Counted from the stretch's first letter, positions 42,353 to 52,696 are shown. The stretch is DNA of 58,100 nucleotides from CAJXJP01 sp034111025 (GCA_034111025.1 JAWUYB010000027.1:1-58100); one strand, 5' to 3'. The notes: generated by a model not told the origin, from the letters alone. Made by a program: numbers and translations.

Positions 42353-43210
42353 TTATATGAATAATAATATTGAAATAATTGAAAGAGCTATCACAAATCA
42401 TTTTTTCTTATTGAAGTGATCTTTATAAAAAATAATCGATAATATAATCGGTATTAATATACTAAATGAGTTAATCGTAAACACTATAGCTAAGTTCCCT
42501 GTCATAGCTTTTTGAAATGATGCAAAAGCTAAGAAATGAAACACCCCGAGAATCACTCCAAACTTTACCATTCATTGTTTATTATAATTCCCTTTTGAAT
42601 TCTTATGAAAAAATTTATAACTAATAGCTGAGATTATTGCACCAAGTAACATTGATATAAATATGAAAAATTCTATATTTACTCCAACCTCCATTACTCC
42701 TTTAGCAAAGCCAGCAGATATTCCAATAAAAAGAGATGTAAATATTACAAATATAACTCATTTTTTGAGATTTTTTTGAATTTTATTTTCATGTGAAGTT
42801 ATTAACATCAGAGGGATTAATATTCATATTAATATTCAAATTCCTTCTTTAATAGTTAATACTTCTTGGAAGAGGAAGAAACTTACCAAAGTAACTAATA
42901 CAGGACTAATAGTTTTATACAGAGGGTAGAATATCACAGTATCAATATTTCTCATCCCCTCCATTCTCGTGAGCATAGAGAAGAAATAAAACAACACGTT
43001 TCAAAAAGCAAAAACCATCATTCATTCCCATCCGTCTATTTTTCCTCACGTATACAAGAAGTATATGAAAGCGACCACAGCTCAGACACTGTATCATAGT
43101 AGAGAAGTCAAAGAACCATTATAGTTCTTTTCTGTTGAGACTTTCAGTAAAAAGTTATGTATTCCCGCAGTGAATATTGAGATGATTGCGTAGATTAACC
43201 AAGTTTCCAT
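42353..43210 (-). CDS. EamA-family transporter
   Basis: A 285-residue protein with about ten membrane segments arranged as two halves of five, as in the EamA (drug/metabolite transporter) superfamily. The half-repeat ends are visible: RNIDTVIFYPLYKTISPVLV with VSFFLFQEVLTIKEGIG in the first, and GNLAIVFTINSFSILIPII with SIIFYKDHFNKKKG in the second, matching the conserved proline-containing helix and the Glu/Asp of FxE. Substrate unknown. Followed by a partial duplicate at 42125-42283. Confidence 0.85.
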
Positions 43211-43265
43211 GAATTTATTTGAATTTAAAAAATATGAAGGAGTATAGTCTTTTATAATTAAAACA

Positions 43266-43293
43266 CAAAAAAAGAAGCTGGTGAGCTTCTTTT
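43266..43293 (-). terminator. Terminator for the small basic ORF
   Basis: Stem aaaagaagct / agcttctttt with a GGTG loop, just past the stop of the 38-residue frame and upstream of the EamA gene. Confidence 0.75.
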
Positions 43294-43315
43294 CATTTAT
43301 TTAAGTCCTTTTTTT

Positions 43316-43432
43316 CTATGATCCTTTTTTATTACCTCTTCTACGAAAACGTGTTCGTTTGTTTCCAGTTTCACCTTTCAGCTTTTCAAGTCTTCGAATC
43401 TCTGCTAATACTTCTTGATTAGATATTATCAT
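43316..43432 (-). CDS. Small basic protein, 38 residues
   Basis: A frame reading MIISNQEVLAEIRRLEKLKG and ending KRTRFRRRGNKKGS, with a strongly basic C-terminus. It has an AAAGGGA Shine-Dalgarno-like site 10-16 bases upstream, unlike most genes here, all glycines GGN, TAG stop and its own terminator. The DNA is richer in GC than its neighbours. It may bind RNA or DNA. No family recognised; it could also be a chance frame. Confidence 0.45.
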   Translation of the reverse strand: MIISNQEVLAEIRRLEKLKGETGNKRTRFRRRGNKKGS

Positions 43433-43521
43433 AAAAACTAGTTCCCTTTAGAATGAATAGAATAGATTATATTTATATATATATTATTTATTTTGTCAAC
43501 ATATATTCTTAAAAATTCATT

Positions 43522-43956
43522 ATTAAAAAAATAATTCTTAGTTTATCAGCACTATTTCTAATCATTACAGCTTCATCAGTACATGCAGATTGTATGTATG
43601 AAGAGTTAGAACCATCATGTAATATATGATGAAACACCATCACAAGTTCTTGGGATATTCCTACAGCATATCAAGGAGAATGTAAAGCTACAGAAACTAT
43701 CAACGAAGCATCAAAAGAAATCATATCAGATTTCTTATATGAACTTTTATCTAAAAAAGATTATATAACATCTGAAACAGACACTTATTACAGACTTTCA
43801 AATGAATGACAAGAATATATTCAAAATAAACTCTTCTCTGCTGTACATTTAGTAATCTCAAAAGAAATTAAAAAATCTTCACCAAATTATAAAAATATTG
43901 CTATCCTCAATCATCTTGTGAGTCTAGTTGGGTATGATTATTATATGAGTAGATAA
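43522..43956 (+). CDS. Small secreted protein with probable ATT start
   Basis: A 144-residue protein. The reading frame opens at TAA (43510-43512) and no ATG, GTG or TTG precedes the obvious signal peptide KKIILSLSALFLIITASSVHA; an ATT at 43522 (or 43519) directly precedes KK and is the only sensible start. The mature protein has three Cys residues and Trp/Tyr-rich polar sequence, without a known domain. TGA-glycines occur (CNIGGN). It ends at a terminator. Alternatively the start is lost through a sequencing error. Confidence 0.55.
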
Positions 43957-43958
43957 TT

Positions 43959-43984
43959 AAAAAACGCGTTATGCGTTTTTTTTT
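43959..43984 (+). terminator. Intrinsic terminator
   Basis: Stem aaaaaacgc / gcgttttt followed by a T-run. Confidence 0.8.
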
Positions 43985-44075
43985 ATTAAAATACTTTTTA
44001 ACAAATAAAAATAATATTCGTTGCTAAAATTTGTTCGGCATGTATATTTAAGTCAATTATCATTAATTATTACAT

Positions 44076-44912
44076 ATGTTCAAATTTATGATTGAAGGAG
44101 CAAAAGACAATTTAGATGAAAAACTTAAAAGTCCTTTTTGGTGAAGTATGATAGCAACATGGTTAACATGGAACTGGAAAGTTTGGTATGTTACTATTTT
44201 TATAAGTCACGAACATTTAGGTACAGGTTTAAATAAAATTGATTATATCAAAGAAATATCTAATTGGATTAATTTATTCAATTCAATATCTTGTAATAAA
44301 TTTATCCCTGTTATTGAAACTTATAATTTACAAAATTTATTTATTTTTTCAGGTATTATTTTTCATTGGATTATAATGCCATTATTCTTAAGTTGGTGAA
44401 TACTGATTTTTGTAACTCCAAAAATCAGTATTTGGTTTAAAAAGAAACATAGAGATAATAAAATTGAGGAAAATAAAATTAAAATTGAAGAAATAGAATC
44501 TAAAACTGACGTTTTAAATGCTCAAGAAAAAGTAAAAAATAAAGAATTAGCATTCCTTAAACAACAAGAGGAAATGCAAAAAGTTATTGAAAATTTAAAA
44601 AAAGATGCAAAATTATCAAATCAAAACAATAAAACTGAAGAAGAAAAATGGGATGAAGATTATATTAAATTTAGTAAAAATTATAATGATATCTTATCTG
44701 AACTACCAAAACTAATTTATATTCATCATGGATATTTTAATATTAGATACAAGTTAGGTGCAGTTTATAAAGTATGATATAATTGATCTAAAGCAATTCC
44801 AATACTACATGCCTTTGAATTAATAATAATGGACAAAGAAATAGATGCAAAATATTTATTAACAACGAAGTGAAAATATTTTCTCAAAAAAGCATCTCTT
44901 GCCGCAGAATAA
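44076..44912 (+). CDS. Membrane protein with coiled-coil domain, unknown
   Basis: A 278-residue protein. Two or three hydrophobic segments lie at about 33-48 (WKVWYVTIFIS) and 87-115 (FIFSGIIFHWIIMPLFLSWG). A 70-residue Lys/Glu-rich coiled coil (about 122-190) follows and then a soluble C-terminal part (about 195-278) with LPKLIYIHHGYFNIRYKLGA. This layout, membrane hairpin, coiled coil and small globular tail, is that of a super-infection-exclusion-like or membrane-remodelling protein, but no family is recognised. Its tail resembles winged-helix sequences (LLTTKGKYFLKKA). Single gene with terminator. Confidence 0.65.
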
Positions 44913-44939
44913 AAAAGAAGACTAACGTCTTCTTTTTTA
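44911..44939. terminator. Bidirectional terminator before tex
   Basis: Stem aaaaaagaagac / gtcttctttttt with a TAAC loop, between converging genes and touching both stops. Confidence 0.85.
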
Positions 44940-47048
44940 TTCCCCGGCTTCTTTCATACTCAATTGAATTTTCCCAGTTTTTTCATCTATACTCATAAGT
45001 TTCACTCTAACCTTTTGCCCAACTTCAACTACTTCTTTTGGATCAGATATATATCTGTTTACCAGTTGAGAAATATGAACCAGTCCGTCGTTTTTGAGAC
45101 CGATGTCAACGAATGCTCCGAAGGCTACTACGTTTCTAACTACTCCGTCGAAAGTTTCTCCTTGTTTGATTGTTTTGATATCTAGTTTTTGACCAGCTTT
45201 TTGATGAGAAGAATTCACTCTTGGATCGTGACCGATATTTGCGTGAGATTCTAAGATAAACTCAACCGTTCCAGCTGTAGCATCAGTATAAAGTTCTTGA
45301 AGTTTCGCTTTATTTGATGCAAAACTAGCAACTGTAATGTTATTTTCGATAACATATTTAGCTAATTCATATTGATCAGGATGGATATCTGTATTATCAA
45401 GTGGTTCAGGACTTTCTGGTACTCTCAAAAATCCAATGGCAAGTTCAAATACTTTGTCTGAAAGTTGTTTTTTAAGATGTGCTCTTGATTTATAAGGTCT
45501 ATGGTTGTAGATCTTTTTCGCTGATCTTTTATCGATACCTGAAATATGGTTTAATACATATGATGATGCATTATTTACATTAATCCCGATTTGATTGACT
45601 ACATCTTCTACTACGTACCCAAGTTTTTCTTCAAGTTTTTTTATTGGCATATCATGTTGATACATCCCTACTCCGATACTCTCAACTGGTACTTTTACTA
45701 GTTCTGATAATGGATCGATAAATCTTCTCCCGATCGAAACTGTTCCTCTATCAAGTGAATCTAGGTCTGGAAATTCTTCTTTTGCGATTTTACTTGCTGA
45801 ATATACAGAAGCTCCAGATTCGTTTACGATAAATATTTCTCCATCGAATATTTCTTGAGTTAAATCAACTGATTCATTACAACCTGTACCATTCCCTACA
45901 ATAACTACTTCTATTTTATATTTAGTAATCCAAGATTTTAAGAAAGCTCTTGCTTTATCTTTTGAAAAAAGGAATATTTTATTAAATTCGAGAGGTTCAC
46001 CTAAACTATCTAATACTGCGATTTTACAACCTGATGCAAATCCAGGATCGATTGCTAGAATATTTTTCCCGTATTCAGGTTTCGTCATAAGAAGTTTTTC
46101 TAGATTTGTTTGAAATGAAGCAATAGCATCATCTTCTCATAGTTCACTTAATAATCCTCTTACTTCTGTTTCTACTGATTTGAATAGAGTTGTATACCCT
46201 TCTTTGAAAGCTTCTTCTAAGAGTTCAGTAAATTGACTTCTTAATTCAATAATTCTTGAGTAATGCATTCTCACCCCTTCGTATGTTTTATCAGTTTTTT
46301 CAATTTTAGCTGAAATGATTCATAAGTTTTCACCTCTATTTAATGCAAGAATTTGATATGGTTTTATTTTGAAAAGAGGACAAGAAAAATCAGCATAAAT
46401 ATCAAATTTAGGGATTTGCTTTGTATCTTTTTCATTCAATTTCTCAAGAGCTTTTGCTGTTTTGATTTTTGATGAAATAGTTCCATATTGTTTCAGTGTT
46501 TCTACTAAATCTTCTCTCATTGCTGAGTGTGATGAAACTTCTGCAGCAACTATAAAATGTGAACCTTCTAAGATGACTTCTAGCGTATTTTCTTCTGATA
46601 ATAATACTTGAAATTCTTCTGATTTTTCTATAGTTCCAGCTGTTATATTTTGTTTTATCATATCAGCAACCACTTGAAAACCTTTTTCAATAGCGATCAT
46701 TGCTTTTGTTTTCTTTTTTGATTTATATGGTTTATAGATTTCTTCTACTTGTTTCAAAGTTGAAGCTGCTAGTATATTAGCCATAATCTCATCAGTCATT
46801 TTATCTAATTCTGTAATCCCATTGATGGCAGTTTGCTTTGCAGAGAATAGATTTTCTTGTTTCTTTTGAGTATCTATGATAGCACGAATTTGATCTTCAT
46901 CGAGATTCCCTGTGATTTCTTTTTTATAACGAGCAATAAAAGGGACAGTAGCTCCCTCAGCAATTAAGTCTAGAACGACTTTTACTTGCCCAACAGCAAA
47001 GTTTAATTCTCAAGCAACACTTTCATTATAAATTGGTTCAACTAACAT
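44937..47048 (-). CDS. tex: Tex-family S1 RNA-binding protein
   Basis: A 703-residue nucleic-acid-binding protein of the Tex/Spt6-like family. The N-terminal helical part has VVLDLIAEGATVPFIARYKK, then LDEDQIRAI and EEIYKPYKSKKKTKA. A YqgF-like RNase H fold follows the start of the second half (NILAIDPGFASGCKIAVLD). The helix-hairpin-helix region includes GIDKRSAKKIYNHRP, and the C-terminal S1 domain starts GETFDGVVRNVVAFGAFVDI and contains GLVHISQL. Tex proteins affect transcription and stress tolerance. Most glycines are GGN with a few TGA. Confidence 0.95.
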
Positions 47049-47065
47049 GCTTTTTCAAAATATTA

Positions 47066-47112
47066 AAAAATAGATATTTGTCTCATTTTGAGAAAATATC
47101 TATTTTTTGCAA
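47066..47112 (-). repeat. Terminator hairpin containing direct repeat (copy 1)
   Basis: A 14-bp stem (47066-47079 with 47095-47108) forms a terminator for the methyltransferase gene. Its right part (47081-47112) is a 32-base unit repeated exactly at 47912-47943 on the other side of that gene. Confidence 0.75.
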
Positions 47113-47126
47113 GTAAATATATGAAA

Positions 47127-47885
47127 TTACTTTTTTGTAGCTATAGCTTGATTAATAAAATCAAATCCTAGGATATGTCATAAAAATACTTTATATCATT
47201 GTGAATAGTCTTCATTGACTTCAAATCAACTTGATGACAGCATAGTTTTTGTATCTGTAAAAAATCAATTATGATATATTCATTTTTTGACACTATTTAC
47301 GTAGCCAGATTGTAAAATAGCAAACACTTTACGTTGAATTTTCGAAATTAAATTACTTCATTCAGGAACATATGTATCTAAAATATAAATATTTCCTCAT
47401 GGTTTTAAAACACGATAAGCCTCCTCTATCATTTCTTTTTTAATTTCATCTGTATGATGATGTTGCATTTGAATATCAAAAATAAAATCAATACTGTTAT
47501 TTTCAAATGGTAAATCCTGAGCAAATCATTCAATAAATTTAATTCTATCATCTCATTGAAATTTTTCTTCAGCAATTCAACGCATTCATGCAGAAGGTTC
47601 GATTCAATAAAAATCAAATTTAGTACCCAATAAACTTTCTACAGTTTTTTTCATTTTATGTCACTGTCAACTTCATCTCTCTAAGAGAGTTCCATAAATA
47701 ATAGATGATTGATTAATTGATGTTTCTTCTAAATATTTTTGAATTGTTGGAATAATAATATATTGATAATACTCTGCACGTATCCATAGTACAAAATTAT
47801 TCCACGAGCTTTTCGAACGTTCATCATAAACTTCTTTTAATAATTCTGTTTTCAGAACAGGAGTATTATTGGTTTTTTTTAACAT
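47127..47885 (-). CDS. SAM-dependent class I methyltransferase
   Basis: A 252-residue protein with a Rossmann-like methyltransferase core. After a 65-residue N-terminal helix region, the glycine motif I appears as LERGSGQGHKM. FDFYGIEPSAGM is the acidic-loop (motif II), IKFIEGFAQDLPFENNSIDF motif III, and EEAYRVLKPGGNIYILDTYVP the post-motif strand with the usual LKPGG. This is the UbiE/Methyltransf_11 type; the substrate is not predictable. Many glycines are TGA. It is flanked by exact 32-base direct repeats. Confidence 0.88.
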
Positions 47886-47911
47886 AAAATATTGAAAAGT
47901 AAATATATTAC

Positions 47912-47943
47912 TCTCATTTTGAGAAAATATCTATTTTTTGCAA
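47912..47943. repeat. Direct repeat (copy 2) upstream of the methyltransferase
   Basis: Thirty-two bases identical to 47081-47112. The left arm of the hairpin is degenerate here, so this copy no longer forms a full terminator. It lies between the methyltransferase start and the DUF389 stop. Confidence 0.8.
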
Positions 47944-47957
47944 ATAATTCTGGAATA

Positions 47958-49100
47958 TTATAATCGAAATACTCTTGTGATTTCAAATTGTACTTTAAAA
48001 TTATCTCAGAATTGTTCTCACATTTGTGATTCTATCACTGATAATATTTGTACTATATCTGCTCATTCTTGTGCCTTAATTTGAACATATACTTGTAACG
48101 ACTTTCATACTTTCTTAGTAGTTATATTATTTACTTCAAAATTATCTTGTACAAAGTTATTTTGCTCTAAAAATTCTTCTACTTGATGTGAAACGATATA
48201 GTTATTCTTTAAACTATAAAAAGACATAAGTAATGGTGCAAGAATTAATAATATTAACACACTAATAATACCTATTCTTCTTATAACTGCACTAAATCAT
48301 TTTGAATCGTGTGGAGAAAAACCATAAAACCAAAAGAATATTGTAGCAACTAATACGATAGCAAAGAGATTAGCTAAAAATAACATCAAAGCTGATCATG
48401 CTGCATAGAAATTTCAAAAGGCTAGATATATTCATACAACAGCTAACGGTGGCATTAAAGAAGCTGCCATAGCAACTCAAGCAATACTTTCACTTAATCG
48501 TGAAAAACGTAGACTCAGGACAGCTACCATAGCTGAAAATATTGCAATGAAGAAATCTAAAACATTTGGATTACTTCTTGCTATTATTTCTGTTGTTTCT
48601 ATATCAAAACCAAAAAGTTTAGTGACTAAAAATCAAAGTAATATTGCAAAAACAATAGAACCTATAAGGGACTTTAAAGCTGTCTCAAGTCATTTTTTCA
48701 CACCTTTTGCTATAGAAAAACTCAGAGCATTAATAGGACGTAATAAAGGTGCAATCAACATGGCTCCAATTACAACTGCAACTGAGTTTTGCAATAATCA
48801 CAGAGTCGCAATAACACTTGATAAAAATATTTCAATCCAATAAAGTCTATCTAATTTTACTTGTGCTTTTATTTGAGTAGCTACCGTTTCTTTTTCCTCA
48901 TTTTCTAATTCTAAAAAATCAATTCTATCAAAAAAGTGACTGATTTTATCTTCCATTGAGCTTTTCGCTTTATCTGAAATTGGATCAGTTGTATCTGTTT
49001 GTTTAAGAATTTCTTTTACCTCTTGCTTAATCTCTTTTTTTTCTATTTTAGAAAGCTCAATAAATTCTTCTTCGGAAGATGATTTTTTATTTTCTCACAT
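47958..49100 (-). CDS. DUF389 family membrane protein
   Basis: A 380-residue protein with a charged N-terminal 90 residues and a DUF389 (TIGR00341-like) membrane domain. The family core is visible: LLQNSVAVVIGAMLIAPLLRP, then SLRFSRLSESIAGVAMAASL and MPPLAVVGIYLAFGNFYAAG. About six membrane segments occur before a 100-residue soluble C-terminus with VQIKAQEGADIVQIL. Function of the family is unknown. The second codon is TGA, and the start ATG at 49100 is the only one giving the full N-terminus. Confidence 0.88.
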
Positions 49101-49180
49101 CAAATTATTATAATTTTATACTATATATATAATAATACTATACATTTTATTTTATTACAATTAATGGTTAAAAAATAAAA

Positions 49181-49218
49181 ATCAAATAAAAGACATCAAT
49201 TGAGGTCTTTTATTTGAT
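49181..49218 (-). terminator. Terminator after the SanA/YdcF-like gene
   Basis: A 14-bp stem (atcaaataaaagac with gtcttttatttgat), overlapping the gene's stop codon. Confidence 0.85.
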
Positions 49219-49887
49219 TAAATCTTGTTTTATTTCTTCTATTTCTATTGCTGGTGTTATTCTTAGAGGATCCCCTAAAAATTTTGGTCTAGATTTAAAT
49301 ATTTCGATATCTAAAAATGCTTTTACACGAGCAAGTACTTCTCTCTTTTTATTATATGAATCTGCTATATATACTTGTAAATTTGTTTCCATACCATATG
49401 CTTGTATTCATAATCTTTCAGAAATATACATAGCTCTTTTAAGATGAAAATCTTGAGTAAATAATGTAATATGTTTTACAAAAAATAAATCTCTTGCTCT
49501 ATATAAAGTATCATATGTATCAAATCATGCATAATCTGGATGAATATGACTCGTTGATACTCCTAAACTAATAAGGTATTTTTTCATTGTATCAGGTTCG
49601 TTATAGTTTTTATTACTATTATCTCCTGAGACTATAATTTGTTTAATTTTTCAAGCATTATAAGCTTTTGCTGCAACTTTTAATCTATCTTTGAGTATAT
49701 CTGAAGGTGTTGAATTATTAATCACTGACGCTCAAAAAACTAAACCTACTTCATTATTTGGTAAGTCGCTAATTTTTGTAAAATAGTTTTGATTTGAAAA
49801 TCAAAGAACATAAATATTAATAATATATATTACTAATATACCTATGCTTATAAAGCCTATTCATCAGAAAATATACTTTTTCATCAT
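49210..49887 (-). CDS. SanA/YdcF-like (DUF218) membrane-anchored protein
   Basis: A 225-residue protein with a single N-terminal membrane helix (IGFISIGILVIYIINIYVL, residues about 9-27) and a DUF218 domain. Motifs are LVFGASVINNSTPSDILKDR, KIKQIIVSGDN, MKKYLISLGVSTSHIHPDYA, GFDTYDTLYRARDLF, and VKHITLFTQDFHLKRAMYIS. SanA of this family affects envelope permeability. It lies 6 bases behind a 41-residue membrane protein gene and follows miaA in a three-gene unit. Confidence 0.87.
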
Positions 49888-49893
49888 TATCTT

Positions 49894-50019
49894 TTATCAA
49901 TATAAACGAATTAATAATTCATAATACACAGGCATTAACATAACAAAACATATTGAAATCAAAAAATAAATTCTTGATTTTGTAAATAATTTTTGAGTTT
50001 TTTCTTTTTTTTCTTCCAT
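49894..50019 (-). CDS. Small membrane protein, 41 residues
   Basis: A frame of MEEKKEKTQKLFTKSRIYFL followed by a hydrophobic stretch and ending LLIRLYG-TAA. Charged N-terminus plus one membrane helix. The gaps (8 bases from miaA, 6 bases to the SanA-like gene) place it inside an operon, which supports its being real. Its last codon before the stop is TGA. Confidence 0.6.
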
Positions 50020-50027
50020 AAAATATT

Positions 50028-50927
50028 TTATTTTATAAATTCATTATAACGTCTAAACCATGTATATTGTCTTTTGGCATAATTTCTATTATGCTGTTGA
50101 ACCAATCATATACATTCCTCTAGTGAAATTTCTCATTTTAAATAACTTACTATTTCGATATATCCAATTGTTTTTAAACCTGGGGTTTCATCAGAATATA
50201 TTTTTCTTAGGTTTTTAACTTCTTCTATAAGTCATTCATCGAACATCATTCAAACACGAGTATTTATATTCGTGTATAAGCATTCTCTGTCTTTAATTTC
50301 TGGTGTAAGAAACAGTATATCATATTTTAGTTCTTTTTTTGTTCTAAAATCTTGTTTAGACTGTCCTGTTATAATTTTTACTTCCAATGCTCTAATAACA
50401 TATTGAACATTATTTGGATGTAACTCTTTCGCATATTCAGGATCTAAAGCAACAAGTTTATCGTAAACATATTGATTTCCATATTCTTTCGCTTCGTTTT
50501 CTAAAATTCCCCTTAGTACTGAATTTGCGATAACTTTTGGGATATTGAAATTAAATATTAAACTATCAATATATAATCAAGTTCATCCACATAGAATGGG
50601 TATTTTCCTTTTACTATAAATAAAAGAAATAATTTCTTCTGTATTATTCTTAAATTCTCCTACCGAATATACTTCATCTGGATTAATTAAGTCTAACATA
50701 TGATGAGCTACTCCTTGCATTTTATCATATGTAATTTTTCCAGTTCAAATATTCATCTGCTTATATATTTGACGACTGTCCGTTGATATAATTTCCGATT
50801 CTAATAATTTAGCTACTTTTATACTTAAAGAGGTTTTTCAAGATCAAGTTGGTCAGTAAATTACAATAATTTTCTTTTTATCACTTGTCTCCTTTAAAAA
50901 ATTATTTATCTTTTTTTCTAAATCCAT
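50028..50927 (-). CDS. miaA: tRNA dimethylallyltransferase MiaA
   Basis: A 299-residue enzyme that adds a dimethylallyl group to A37 of tRNAs reading UNN codons. Walker A GPTGSGKT is at residues 25-32, all three glycines written TGA. STDSRQIYKQMNIGTGKI, HHMLDLINPDEVYSV, CGGTGLYIDSLI, and the C-terminal ETPGLKTIGYIE and RNYAKRQYTWFRR match the family signatures. Since this genome decodes UGA as Gly, the corresponding tRNA-Gly(UCA) would read a UNN codon and is a possible substrate (inference). It heads a three-gene operon. Confidence 0.95.
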
Positions 50928-51097
50928 AAGTCTTTATAACTTTTTTAAAATATTTTATTATTAAATTTTAATCTTAAATAAGCGATTTGCAAATACTTTT
51001 TTATTATTATTTGTTTTTTTTGCTAAAAAAGTTTTGACATTAAATCAATTTTTCATATTATCTGTCTCGCATAAATGACATGCAAAAAAAACATATT

Positions 51098-51173
51098 GCC
51101 AATTTAGCTCAGCTGGTAGAGCATTCGCCTTGTAAGCGAACGGTCATCGGTTCAAATCCGATAATTGGCTCCA
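51098..51173 (+). tRNA. tRNA-Thr (anticodon TGT)
   Basis: A 76-base cloverleaf with acceptor GCCAATT/AATTGGC, T-loop GGTTCAAATCC and encoded CCA. The anticodon stem TTCGC/GCGAA encloses loop CTTGTAA, giving anticodon TGT (Thr). Confidence 0.95.
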
Positions 51174-51236
51174 TTAAATTATAAAACAAATTACGATTTA
51201 GAATTGTTAAAACTATAATTCGTGATTTTTGTTTCT

Positions 51237-51321
51237 GGGCAGATTCCAGAGTGGCCAAATGGGGTGGACTGTAAATCCGCTAGCTTCGCTTTCGTGGGTT
51301 CGAATCCCTCTCTGCCCACCA
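51237..51321 (+). tRNA. tRNA-Tyr (anticodon GTA)
   Basis: A class II tRNA of 85 bases with acceptor GGGCAGA/TCTGCCC, a long variable arm, anticodon loop CTGTAAA (GTA) and encoded CCA. Confidence 0.95.
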
Positions 51322-51381
51322 TATATAAACCTAAAATATTGCGAACTTAATAAATCAAGCTCGTAGTTTTTTAAATAAAAT

Positions 51382-51466
51382 GCCCAGATGGTGAAATTGG
51401 TAGACACGTCGGTCTTAGAAGCCGATGTCTTCGGACGTGAGAGTTCAAGTCTCTCTCTGGGCACCA
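51382..51466 (+). tRNA. tRNA-Leu (anticodon TAG)
   Basis: A class II tRNA of 85 bases with acceptor GCCCAGA/TCTGGGC, anticodon loop CTTAGAA (TAG), a long variable arm and encoded CCA. Confidence 0.95.
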
Positions 51467-51530
51467 TTTACCAAATATTTAAATATATTTTTGCCTTCGT
51501 ATTAAGCGAGCAAATTAAACAAAAATAATT

Positions 51531-51788
51531 ATGAAACAAGCTATACATCCAGAATCAAGAGAAGTTGTTTTCGTAGACAGAGCTGCTGAATACGTATTAA
51601 AAACAATCTCTACTGTTGCTACTAAAGATACTCACGAACATGAAGGTGTTGAATACCCTTGTGTATATATCGAATTATCTTCAGCTTCTCACCCATATTA
51701 TACTGGTGAACAAAGAATTCTTAAAACTGGTGCAGTTGATAAATTCTACGCTAGACAAAAGAAAATGGAAGAACTAAAAAACAAATAG
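51531..51788 (+). CDS. rpmE: 50S ribosomal protein L31 (type B)
   Basis: An 85-residue ribosomal protein that bridges the 50S and 30S subunits. MKQAIHPESREVVFVDRAAE matches the L31 N-terminus, and IELSSASHPYYTGEQ matches the conserved core. There is no CxxC zinc motif in the first half, which identifies the type B form. Its glycines are all GGT. It follows the tRNA cluster and ends at a strong terminator. Confidence 0.9.
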   Translation: MKQAIHPESREVVFVDRAAEYVLKTISTVATKDTHEHEGVEYPCVYIELSSASHPYYTGEQRILKTGAVDKFYARQKKMEELKNK

Positions 51789-51796
51789 TCTTCAAA

Positions 51797-51832
51797 CAAA
51801 AAAAGATTCAACGAAAGTTGAGTCTTTTTTTA
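51797..51832 (+). terminator. Terminator after rpmE
   Basis: A 9-bp stem with one G-T pair (agattcaac / gttgagtct), a GAAA loop and long T-run. Confidence 0.85.
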
Positions 51833-51893
51833 TGTGTATATCCCCTATATGAAAGTAATATTTGCCTTAATTAAATATTTTTAATAAAATTGT

Positions 51894-51920
51894 TTGACAT
51901 TTAATTATCTTCTATATAAT
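51894..51920 (+). promoter_or_regulatory. Promoter of the rplJ-rplL operon
   Basis: TTGACA (51894-51899) and TATAAT (51915-51920) match both consensus hexamers exactly, with a 15-base spacer. The predicted start lies just before the L10-type leader. Confidence 0.7.
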
Positions 51921-51925
51921 ATTTG

Positions 51926-52075
51926 TACTTTCTTAATCAAAGACCGTAGGCATATAAGCCCTACCGAGATATAAGAGGAAACGTTTAAACACAATTTGAA
52001 GAGATTAATCTTTTCATACAAATTAAATTTAAAACGAAACCCTTTTATCTCATACCGAGATAAAAGGGTTTTTTT
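51926..52075 (+). promoter_or_regulatory. L10-type leader with intrinsic attenuator
   Basis: The 5' UTR of rplJ contains a GACCGTAGGC...GCCCTACC stem and a conserved-looking taccgaga sequence (near 51961-51970), resembling the ribosomal protein L10 leader that L10(L12) binds. A 14-bp stem (52038-52051 with 52057-52070) followed by seven Ts forms an intrinsic terminator 40 bases before the rplJ ATG. Binding of L10 would be expected to promote termination, which is inference from known L10 leaders. Confidence 0.75.
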
Positions 52076-52114
52076 CAAACAAGAAAGGTTACTTATATAT
52101 ATAACTATTAAAAC

Positions 52115-52696
52115 ATGGCTGTTACTAAACAACAAAAATCTGATATATTAGCTGGATTAGTTGCTCAATTTAAAGAAGCTAAATCAATCGGTTTTTCAAA
52201 AACTACTACAGTTACTGTAGCAGAATTTGCTGAATTAAGAACTTCACTAAGAGAAGTTGGAGCTACTTATACTCTTGCTAAAAAAACACTTATCAAAATT
52301 GCTATTAAAGAAGCATTAAATATTGATATTGATTTAGCTGCTTTAGAAGGTCAAATTGGAGTTGTATGTTCAAACGAAGATGCAGTTTCTGGACTTGGAA
52401 AAGTTAATGACTTAGTTAAAAAAAGTGCTGAAAAAATTGAATGGGCTGCTTGTATATTCGAAGGTGAATACAAAGGTCTTGAAGAAACTAAAGTACTTGC
52501 TGGATTACCATCAAAAGATACATTACTATCAAGAATGGTTGGATCTATGATGTCTCCTCTTTCTGGAATGGCAAGATTACTTGACGCTGTTGCAAAAGAA
52601 ACTGAAGCTCAAGGAAAAGAAAAAGCTGGTGAACTTGAAGCAAAAAAAGAAGAAGCAGAAGTTGTTACTACAGAAGAAGAATCTGAAAAAGCATAA
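52115..52696 (+). CDS. rplJ: 50S ribosomal protein L10
   Basis: A 193-residue stalk base protein that carries L7/L12 dimers. The N-terminal domain reads KSDILAGLVAQFKEAKSIGF followed by TTVTVAEFAELRTSLREVGA and TYTLAKKTLIKIAIKEA, the rRNA-binding pattern. The C-terminal helix LSRMVGSMMSPLSGMARLLD binds L7/L12. A 30-residue acidic Lys/Glu tail follows, longer than in most bacteria. No TGA codons are used. It is preceded by an attenuator leader and followed by rplL. Confidence 0.97.
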   Translation: MAVTKQQKSDILAGLVAQFKEAKSIGFSKTTTVTVAEFAELRTSLREVGATYTLAKKTLIKIAIKEALNIDIDLAALEGQIGVVCSNEDAVSGLGKVNDLVKKSAEKIEWAACIFEGEYKGLEETKVLAGLPSKDTLLSRMVGSMMSPLSGMARLLDAVAKETEAQGKEKAGELEAKKEEAEVVTTEEESEKA

